64,000 nucleotides of DNA from Parazoarcus communis (lineage in GTDB: Bacteria; Pseudomonadota; Gammaproteobacteria; Burkholderiales; Rhodocyclaceae). The notes beneath the pieces are model-generated. The model saw nothing but the letters and a program-made list of their open reading frames with translations. It made no database searches and was not told the origin of the DNA. Numbering within the stretch: the stretch's first letter is position 1; every line of letters begins with the position of its first letter. Where the stretch lies: the NCBI RefSeq assembly GCF_003111645.1, contig NZ_CP022187.1:2976001-3040000 (forward strand). Reading direction: 5' to 3'. This document shows positions 16,450 through 24,200 of this stretch, piece by piece. Position numbers and translations under genes: made by a program.

Positions 16450-17892
16450 TTACTTTGCGGCGCCCAATTCCTTCAGGGTCTTTGCCAGCAGCGCGGCCTT
16501 GTCGATCTGCAGCGCGGCCGGCGCATCGGGCGGGCACAGAGTGGCGGGGTCGATACCGTCGCGGTCCTGTCCTGCATCGACCGCGCTTGGCAAGTCCTCG
16601 CGTGCCACGTCGAGCGCGCGCATCAGGTGCCCCATCCCCGACAGGGTGCGGGCTTCGGCGGTCAGACCGTCGTAGCGTGCGTTGGTATAGGCACGGCGGG
16701 CCTGAAAATACTCGTTTTCGGTATCGAGCAGATCAAGCAGGGTGCGCTGACCGATGTCGAACTGGCGACGGTAGGCCTCGCGCGCTTTCTCGATCGACAG
16801 TTGATGCTGATCGAGATAACGCAACTGCTCCTGGATTCGCTGTACGTCGTTGTAGGCAATCGCCACCGTTTGCCGCAGATCGCGACACGCCTTGTCGCGC
16901 AGATCCTTGGCCTGGTTCAGCGATTCGGCAGCCTGCCGAATGCGGGCGTCATCCGAACCGCCGCGAAAAAGGTTATAGGTCAGCACCAGTTCCACCACAC
17001 CGTCGCGCGAACGCCCGTCAAGGTTGTCGAGGTTGCGGTCGACCGCCTGGCTGGCGCGCAGGTCCACCCGCGGGTGGTAGGCCGCACGGCGGGTTTCGAT
17101 CGCAGCCTGGCCTGCACGCACATTCTCGACTGCGGCATTGAGCGAAGGGCTGGTGTTGAAGGCTTCACGCAAGGCATCACTGGCACTCGGCGGAATACCC
17201 TCAACGCCGAGTTTGTCGCCCATCGGTGGCAGAGCGTCGGCCGGCAATTCGCCCACCACGCGCTGATAGCGGCTGCTGACATCGTGCAGGTTGGACACTT
17301 CGGTCAGCAGGTTGGACTCGGCCAGCGCCAGACGCCCGGTCGCCTGCTCAAGATCCACCCGGCGGCCGACACCGGCCCCGGCGCGCTCTGCGATCTGGTC
17401 GTACACCAGCTTGTGTTCGACATAGTTCTGCTTCGCGAGCGCAACCAGGTCGCGATAGCGCTGCACGTCGGCATAAGCGCGTACCGCCTCGAGCGCAGCC
17501 GACTCGGAGGCGTCGATGATTTCGTAGTATCGGGCCAGACGGGCATAGCCGAGGCGGGATACCTCGCTGCGGGTATAGAAGCCGTCGTACACCATCTGGT
17601 TGAGCGACAGCGTGGCATTGCTATGCGTGTAGTGATCCGTCGAACTGCCCGGGCGCTTCTGGCTTTCACGGCCAATGCTGGTCGTCACATCAACCTGCGG
17701 CAGGTAGCCACCCCGCGCGGCATCCTGGTCGGCGCCGGCTGCACGGAATGCGTGCCAGCGTGCCTGCACCTCGGGGTTGCTCACAACGGCCTTGCGCGCA
17801 GCGTCACGCAGCAACTCTGGGGCCGACGCAGCGGCAACAACAGGCAGACTCGCCAAGACCGCTAGTGAGACCAAGGTACGAATTCGTTTCAT
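16450..17892 (-). CDS. lapE: TolC-family outer-membrane pore of the adhesin type I secretion system
   Basis: A 480-residue outer-membrane efflux protein with a signal peptide (MKRIRTLVSLAVLASLPVVAAA) and two tandem OEP repeats rich in heptad coiled-coil pattern, typical of TolC. Typical stretches include YLPQVDVTTSIGRE, LSLNQMVYDGFY and LLDTENEYFQARRAY. It differs from the RND-pump lipoprotein at 53.9 kb because it has no lipobox Cys. Lying beside lapG and lapD, it is the likely exit duct for LapA with LapB and LapC. The start at 17892 has GGAG five bases upstream. It ends at the strong terminator at 16353-16390. Confidence 0.88.
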   Translation of the reverse strand: MKRIRTLVSLAVLASLPVVAAASAPELLRDAARKAVVSNPEVQARWHAFRAAGADQDAARGGYLPQVDVTTSIGRESQKRPGSSTDHYTHSNATLSLNQMVYDGFYTRSEVSRLGYARLARYYEIIDASESAALEAVRAYADVQRYRDLVALAKQNYVEHKLVYDQIAERAGAGVGRRVDLEQATGRLALAESNLLTEVSNLHDVSSRYQRVVGELPADALPPMGDKLGVEGIPPSASDALREAFNTSPSLNAAVENVRAGQAAIETRRAAYHPRVDLRASQAVDRNLDNLDGRSRDGVVELVLTYNLFRGGSDDARIRQAAESLNQAKDLRDKACRDLRQTVAIAYNDVQRIQEQLRYLDQHQLSIEKAREAYRRQFDIGQRTLLDLLDTENEYFQARRAYTNARYDGLTAEARTLSGMGHLMRALDVAREDLPSAVDAGQDRDGIDPATLCPPDAPAALQIDKAALLAKTLKELGAAK

Positions 17893-18164
17893 GGAAACTC
17901 CAACACTTCTGAATAGTGAATGAGCAGCATTGAGTGCTGCCCAACTTGAGCAGGAAGAATCATAACCGCCTTGGCGCACCGCACAATGCGAACAATTCAA
18001 CGACCGCGCGAAGAATCCACGCTGTAAGCACCAGCCAGAAAGCATTCAGCACATTAGCATGGGCATCACTCAACCCCCACAAAAGTCACCCTGCGCCAGT
18101 CACAAGAGCAGCACAAGACGCTTCGATTCCGGATAATGCAGGCACAAGCACTCCCAGAGCCCCG

Positions 18165-18875
18165 ATGCCCCTGTCCGACCGACCGCCGTTTTCAGCCCGC
18201 CTGCCCCTGGGTAGATGCTGGCGCGCGGGACAACGGACCGTGCTCATGCTCGGACTCGCGATCGGTCTGTGCGCAGCGGCGCCAGACCTCGACCGCATGC
18301 AGACGCTTGCCGTGGCCCGCTATGGCCAACCGGCCGGCGAAGCGGTCGTCGCATGGCGCCGGATGATCAGCGAAGCCCGCGATCTCGACGAGGCGGGCAA
18401 GCTCGCCAGAGTGAACACCTTTTTCAACCGCCGTATCCGCTTCGTGGACGACATCATCGTCTGGAAGCAATCCGACTACTGGGCCACGCCGCTGGAAACA
18501 CTCGGCCGCGACGCAGGCGACTGCGAGGATTTCTCGATCGCGAAGTACATGAGTCTGCGCCTGCTCGAGGTTCCTGCCGACAAGTTACGGCTTGTGTACG
18601 TGCGCGCCCGCATCGGCGCCGCCGACAGCACCATCACCCAGGCGCACATGGTGCTCAGCTATTTCGAAACACCCAATGCCGAGCCGCTGGTGCTGGACAA
18701 CCTGATTGGCGAGATCCGCCCGGCCGGCCGACGCCCCGACCTGTTTCCGGTTTTCAGCTTCAACAATGAAGGCCTGTGGGTGGGCGGCGGCACCACCTCC
18801 GCCGCCGACCCCACCACCCGCCTGTCACGCTGGCGCGACGTGCTCGAACGCATGCGCAGCGAAGGACTGCAATGA
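18165..18875 (+). CDS. lapG: Periplasmic transglutaminase-like cysteine protease LapG
   Basis: A 236-residue protease of the bacterial transglutaminase-like cysteine proteinase family. The N-terminal hydrophobic stretch (about 25-39) is a signal or anchor. The catalytic triad is visible as C120 (GDCEDFSIAK), H161 (TQAHMVLSYF) and D178 (LVLDNLIGEI). LapG cuts the adhesin LapA after its retention module when c-di-GMP is low and LapD lets it go. The start at 18165 is the best signal-peptide-yielding ATG, although its ribosome site is weak; the frame is open further upstream. It is followed 34 bases later by lapD. Confidence 0.92.
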   Translation: MPLSDRPPFSARLPLGRCWRAGQRTVLMLGLAIGLCAAAPDLDRMQTLAVARYGQPAGEAVVAWRRMISEARDLDEAGKLARVNTFFNRRIRFVDDIIVWKQSDYWATPLETLGRDAGDCEDFSIAKYMSLRLLEVPADKLRLVYVRARIGAADSTITQAHMVLSYFETPNAEPLVLDNLIGEIRPAGRRPDLFPVFSFNNEGLWVGGGTTSAADPTTRLSRWRDVLERMRSEGLQ

Positions 18876-18909
18876 ACCCGTACCCGAAATTTCCCGGAGC
18901 ACCCCGTCC

Positions 18910-20823
18910 ATGTCCCTGATCAAGCAACTCTGGATCGCCATCGTCATGGTCACCCTGCTATCCCTTGGCGGCAGCCTGGTGGTGAGCACGCTGGCGGCAA
19001 AGCGCTACCTCGAACAGCAACTCAACGTGAAAAACGTCGACAACGCCACTGCGCTCGCACTGTCACTGTCGCAGATGCCGAAGGATCCGGTCACCGTCGA
19101 ACTGCAGGTTGCCGCGCAGTTCGATGCCGGACACTACCGCGTGATTCGCCTGGTCGGACCCGACGGCAACATCCTGGTTGAACGCACTGCCGAGCCCCGT
19201 CTCGACGACGTCCCAGCCTGGTTCGTGCGCCTCGCCGCGATCGAGGCCCACCCCGGTGTGGCGCACGTGCAGGACGGCTGGCAGCAGTTCGCCACCCTGA
19301 CGCTGGAAAGCCAGACCAGCTACGCCTACACCGAGCTGTGGCACAGCATTCGGCAGATGCTGTTGTGGTTCGCCATCATGGCGTCCGCAGCCGGCGTCGT
19401 TGGCAGTCTGCTGTTGGGCCGCATCACGGCCCCCCTCCGCAAGCTGGTTGGGCAGGCCGAGGCCATCGGTGAGCGCCGCTTCGTCACCACGCCCGAGCCC
19501 GCCACCGCCGAACTGCGCGTCGTGGTGCGCGCGATGAACGCATTGTCCGAACGCGTGCGCCTGATGCTGGTGGACGAAGCCCGACGCCTTGAAACCCTGC
19601 GCAAGCAAACACAGGAAGATGCCTTGACCGGCCTGTTCGAGCGCCGCCAGTTTCTCAACGTGCTCGGTGCGCAACTGGTCGACCACGATGCACCGACGGG
19701 CGGCGCACTGCTGATCGCACGGGTCGGCGAGCTGTCCGAACTCAACCGCACCCGGGGCAGGGAGTTCGCAGATGCCCTGCTGCGAGCGCTGGCAGATGCC
19801 ATCCGCAAGCAGATCGGGGAGCAGCCGACATGGGTCGCGGGCCGTCTGAACGGAAGCGACCTTGCGATCCTCGCCCCGGGTGTTGCCTATCTTCCGCTAT
19901 GGGCCGAGAGCCTGGTCAAGGCTTTGCACGACGTAGCGGACAAGCACGTCACCGGCGGTGACAGCGCGGGCATCGCCCTGCCCATCGCCGCGGCCCTGTA
20001 CTCCCCCGGCGAAGCACTGCCAACGGTGCTGACCCGCACCGATACGGCGCTGGCCGAAGCCGAACTGGCCGGCGGGCGGGCGGTTCAGCTCGACGCCTGG
20101 GTGCGCCTCACGCAGCCTCAGCGCGACCAGTCGCAATGGCATCAGCTCATTTCCAGAGCGCTCGATCAGCATGAACTGCGCCTTGAAACCTATCCTGTGC
20201 GGGATGGCAATGGCGCACTGGTGCACGTCGAGGCACCGCTGCGCTTGCGGCTTGATGGCGAGTGGCGTGGCGTCGCCTACTTCATGCCATGGGCGGTGCG
20301 CCTCGATCTGATGGGGAAGATCGATGCCGCCGTCGTGAAGGCTGCGCTGGAACTCATTCGCAACACCGGTCAGGCCGTCGCGGTCAACATTTCGTCCCAG
20401 GCCATCCGCAGCGCCGGCTTTCTGGCCGATCTGCTGCATCAACTGGAGATGGCACCTAACGAAGCACCACTGCTGTGGATGGAAGTTCCGGAGCAGGAGG
20501 CTGCGCGCAATCAGGCCGAGTTCCGCACCTTCTGCCTCGCGCTCAAACCCCTGGCGTGCAAGCTCGGCCTGGAGCATGCCGGCCCGAACTTCAACGCACT
20601 TGGCGACCTGCACGACCTCGGGCTCGACTACCTCAAGGTCGACGCTTCACTGCTTCGCGACCTGAACGGCAACAGCGGCAACCAGGCCTTCGCGCGCAGT
20701 CTGTGCATGCTGGCGCACGCTCTGGGCCTGAGCGTGATCGCAGAAGGCGTGGATCACCCTGAAGCCGTCACGATGCTGAGCGATGTGGGCTTTGATGCCA
20801 TGACCGGCCCCGGCATCCGCTGA
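18910..20823 (+). CDS. lapD: c-di-GMP receptor LapD (degenerate GGDEF-EAL)
   Basis: A 637-residue inner-membrane receptor. Helix 1 (about 8-28), the periplasmic LapG-binding domain (about 30-150, with the conserved surface Trp in DGWQQFATLTLESQTSYAY), helix 2 (about 150-170), HAMP (~170-225), GGDEF-like (~235-390) and EAL-like (~400-637) domains appear in order. GGDEF is replaced by RGREF near 283-287 and EAL by EAP near 441-443, so neither cyclase nor phosphodiesterase activity is expected; the EAL-like domain should bind c-di-GMP. This degeneracy is the LapD hallmark. It works with LapG from the same transcript. Confidence 0.93.
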   Translation: MSLIKQLWIAIVMVTLLSLGGSLVVSTLAAKRYLEQQLNVKNVDNATALALSLSQMPKDPVTVELQVAAQFDAGHYRVIRLVGPDGNILVERTAEPRLDDVPAWFVRLAAIEAHPGVAHVQDGWQQFATLTLESQTSYAYTELWHSIRQMLLWFAIMASAAGVVGSLLLGRITAPLRKLVGQAEAIGERRFVTTPEPATAELRVVVRAMNALSERVRLMLVDEARRLETLRKQTQEDALTGLFERRQFLNVLGAQLVDHDAPTGGALLIARVGELSELNRTRGREFADALLRALADAIRKQIGEQPTWVAGRLNGSDLAILAPGVAYLPLWAESLVKALHDVADKHVTGGDSAGIALPIAAALYSPGEALPTVLTRTDTALAEAELAGGRAVQLDAWVRLTQPQRDQSQWHQLISRALDQHELRLETYPVRDGNGALVHVEAPLRLRLDGEWRGVAYFMPWAVRLDLMGKIDAAVVKAALELIRNTGQAVAVNISSQAIRSAGFLADLLHQLEMAPNEAPLLWMEVPEQEAARNQAEFRTFCLALKPLACKLGLEHAGPNFNALGDLHDLGLDYLKVDASLLRDLNGNSGNQAFARSLCMLAHALGLSVIAEGVDHPEAVTMLSDVGFDAMTGPGIR

Positions 20824-20827
20824 GAAC

Positions 20828-20863
20828 GGAAAAAGGGGGGCGAGCCCAAAGGCCCGTCCCCCT
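20828..20863 (-). terminator. Intrinsic terminator at the end of the lapA transcript
   Basis: Read on the minus strand, GGGGGACGGGCC-ttt-GGGCTCGCCCCCC folds into a GC-rich stem with one mismatch, followed by TTTTTCC. It lies directly downstream of the 109-residue gene and between it and the convergent lapD. Confidence 0.8.
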
Positions 20864-20869
20864 GCGGGT

Positions 20870-21199
20870 TCAGATCAAGCCACCATCGTCCCCGCTGCCC
20901 AGCAGATTCAGTCCGCTGCGCATCGAGGCACGCAGGGACTTGCGCTCCATGAGCTTCGCCTGCGCCTGTTCGGGCAAGTCGGTGAAGCGGATGACATCAC
21001 GCTCGATCAACAGATCGACGATATCTTCCAGCACCCGGACCAGCCTGAGGTCGGATGCCGTCAGAGTCGCATCGCTCGCCTCCCCCTGCCCGAAAGCCAG
21101 CAGCTCCGGCTCGCCATCCTCAACCCACTCGCTGATCGCGCCCTCAGCCTCAAGGCTGGCAGCCACGATGCGCCCCGCTTCATCACGCCTTACGAACAC
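20870..21199 (-). CDS. Small acidic protein of unknown function, downstream of lapA
   Basis: A 109-residue, mostly helical acidic protein (MFVRRDEAGRIVAASLEAEG at the N-terminus). The mid-section LRLVRVLEDIVDLLIERDVI is a long amphipathic helix, followed by RFTDLPEQAQAKLMERKSLR. No signal peptide, helix-turn-helix or enzymatic motif is seen. It starts 30 bases after the lapA stop and ends at the operon terminator, so it is likely co-transcribed with the adhesin gene. Related proteins carry uninformative names in databases as I recall; I assign no function. Confidence 0.75.
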   Translation of the reverse strand: MFVRRDEAGRIVAASLEAEGAISEWVEDGEPELLAFGQGEASDATLTASDLRLVRVLEDIVDLLIERDVIRFTDLPEQAQAKLMERKSLRASMRSGLNLLGSGDDGGLI

Positions 21200-21229
21200 G
21201 CATCCATCCTCCGGAAAAAGGCCGCTGCA

Positions 21230-24200
21230 TCATTTGTCGATCAGAAGCTGATTATTGGAGATGAGCTGATTAATGATGTCATGACTGCTCAGCGCACTGT
21301 CGAAGGTCACATTCTCCAGCACGATGGTCTGATCCTCCGCACCCGCCGAGTACCCTCCCGCAAAACCGCCACTGCTGCTGACATGCAGCACGGTATTGCC
21401 AGAAACCTGCTCGACACTCAGGAAGTTGTCGATCGTTGCACTGCTTTCGTCCTTGAGCAGATCGGCCAGATCCAGACGGTCGGCGTTGCCGGTACCGTTA
21501 TAGATGCCGACGGTAAAGTCACCAACGGTGTCCACCGCCGGGTTCCCTGCCGTGCCGCCATCGTTGAGCTTCCAGACGAAGGTGTCAGCGCCCAATCCGC
21601 CGAACAGGCTATCGTCGTCACCCCCACCGTGAATGCTATCCGCCGCGACCGAACCATGTACTTCATTCGGGGCGTTGTCCATGTCACTGAATACGGCACC
21701 AGTCTGAATCACCCAACTACCGTCGCTTGCCTGCACAAGCTCCCCACCTGGAGGAACAACCAAGTCAGAAGAGAACAAGGCGTAATCATTCTCACCGAGC
21801 GGCTGATAGGTACTGTCCGCGGTACCTGTGAGTTTGAATTCAATCCGGAAAGTCGCATGCCCACCCTGATCCCAATAGAGGACCTCGATCGGCAGAAGAC
21901 CACCATCAATATTGACACCGCTGAATGTCGTGACCTTGGTGGATGTAATTCCGTTGTATTCCGCAATTGAAGTGCCGTTCAACAACACGTCGTAGCCATC
22001 ATCCGCGGTAATCCTGATGTCGTAGGTGCCCTGCTCGATCAAGAGTTGTCCGGTCAGTCGTATGATCGAGTCTGTCGTTTTTCCGACCCCGCTTACGGCA
22101 ACGATGTCTTGGGCATTCCCGGCGTTGGCGCCAGTCAGAAAGCGATAGAGGTTACTCCCGTTATTGGTAATAGCCCCACCTGCTTCAATCTTGGCATTCC
22201 TGCCCAGGTCGTTGGAAAAGAGCGGCGAATTGGTATTCTCAGTAAGACCGAACTCAATGGAATTTGCCTTGAAACTTGCATCCGGAGCTGCTCGTCCGGC
22301 AATAATCTGTTGAACTTTCGCAATCGTGGTCAGATTGCCTACCGTTCCGTCATTGGTGTGCACGCGGGTAACGCCGGAGAAGCCGTCACTTGCACTCGTC
22401 GAGTTATCGTTATAGCCGTAGTACTCGCCAGACAATCCCTGCATGGCTACCGGCACCCCCGTCGTTGTGGCCTCAAGATGGGTCACAATCAGAGAGTCAG
22501 GCGTCACGGAGATCGCAGCAATGGCCGGAGTAGGGTCTTCCAAGCCGTCGCTATCGACCGAGGCGTAGGTGAAGTTCGTCTCGCCGTTCCAGTTCGCAGC
22601 CGGCACGAAGGTGACCGTGGCACCGTTGGCGGTGGCCGGGATCTCGGTGCCCACGGCGACCGGGTTGCCGTTGAGCAGCAGCGTGCCGTTGAGCGGCAGC
22701 GTCTTGATCACGAAGTGATCCACCGTGCCGTCAACGTCGCTACCCGACAGGCTGACCGGGATCGAGGCTGCGTCTTCTGCGCCGCTCGCACTGGTCGCGG
22801 CGGTGTCCGGGGCGTCGTTGACCGGGCTCACCGTCACCGTGGCGGTGGCCGGGGTGCCGTCTTCCAGACCAAGGTCATCGACCGAGGCGTAGGTGAAGTT
22901 CGTCTCGCCATTCCAGTTCGCGCTCGGCACGAAGGTGACCGTGGCGCCGTTGCCGGTGGCCGGGATCTCGGTGCCCACGGCGACCGGGTTGCCGTTGAGC
23001 AGCAGCGTGCCGTTGAGCGGCAGGGTCTTGATCACGAAGTGATCGACTGTGCCGTCCGGATCCGAGCCCGACAGGCTGACCGGAATCGCAGCGGCATCCT
23101 CTTCACCGCTGGCGCTGGTCGCAGCGGTTTCCGGTGCATCGTTGACCGCACTTACGGTCACGGTGGCCGTGGCGGGAGTGCCGTCTTCCAGACCAAGGTC
23201 ATCGACCGAGGCGTAGGTGAAGTTCGTCTCGCCGTTCCAGTTCGCAGCCGGCACGAAGGTGACCGTGGCGCCGTTGGCGGTGGCCGGGATCTCGGTGCCC
23301 ACGGCAACCGGGTTGCCGTTGAGCAGCAGCGTGCCGTTGAGCGGCAAGGTCTTGATCACGAAGTGATCGACTGTGCCGTCCGGATCCGAGCCCGACAGCC
23401 TGACCGGAATCGCAGCGGCATCCTCTGCGCCGCTCGCGCTGGTCGCGGCGGTGTCCGGGGCGTCGTTGACCGGGCTCACCGTCACCGTGGCGGTGGCCGG
23501 GGTGCCGTCTTCCAGACCAAGGTCATCGACCGAGGCGTAGGTGAAGTTCGTCTCGCCATTCCAGTTCGCGCTCGGCACGAAGGTGACCGTGGCGCCGTTG
23601 CCGGTGGCCGGGATCTCGGTGCCCACGGCGACCGGGTTGCCGTTGAGCAGCAGCGTGCCGTTGAGCGGCAGGGTCTTGATCACGAAGTGATCGACTGTGC
23701 CGTCCGGATCCGAGCCCGACAGGCTGACCGGAATCGCAGCGGCATCCTCTGCGCCGCTCGCGCTGGTCGCGGCGGTGTCCGGGGCGTCGTTGACCGGGCT
23801 CACCGTCACCGTGGCGGTGGCCGGGGTGCCGTCTTCCAGACCAAGGTCATCGACCGAGGCGTAGGTGAAGTTCGTCTCGCCGTTCCAGTTCGCAGCCGGC
23901 ACGAAGGTGACCGTGGCACCGTTGGCGGTGGCCGGGATCTCGGTGCCCACGGCGACCGGGTTGCCGTTGAGCAGCAGCGTGCCGTTGAGCGGCAGCGTCT
24001 TGATCACGAAGTGATCCACCGTGCCGTCAACGTCGCTACCCGACAGGCTGACCGGGATCGAGGCTGCGTCTTCTGCGCCGCTCGCACTGGTCGCGGCGGT
24101 GTCCGGGGCGTCGTTGACCGGGCTCACCGTCACCGTGGCGGTGGCCGGGGTGCCGTCTTCCAGACCAAGGTCATCGACCGAGGCGTAGGTGAAGTTCGTC

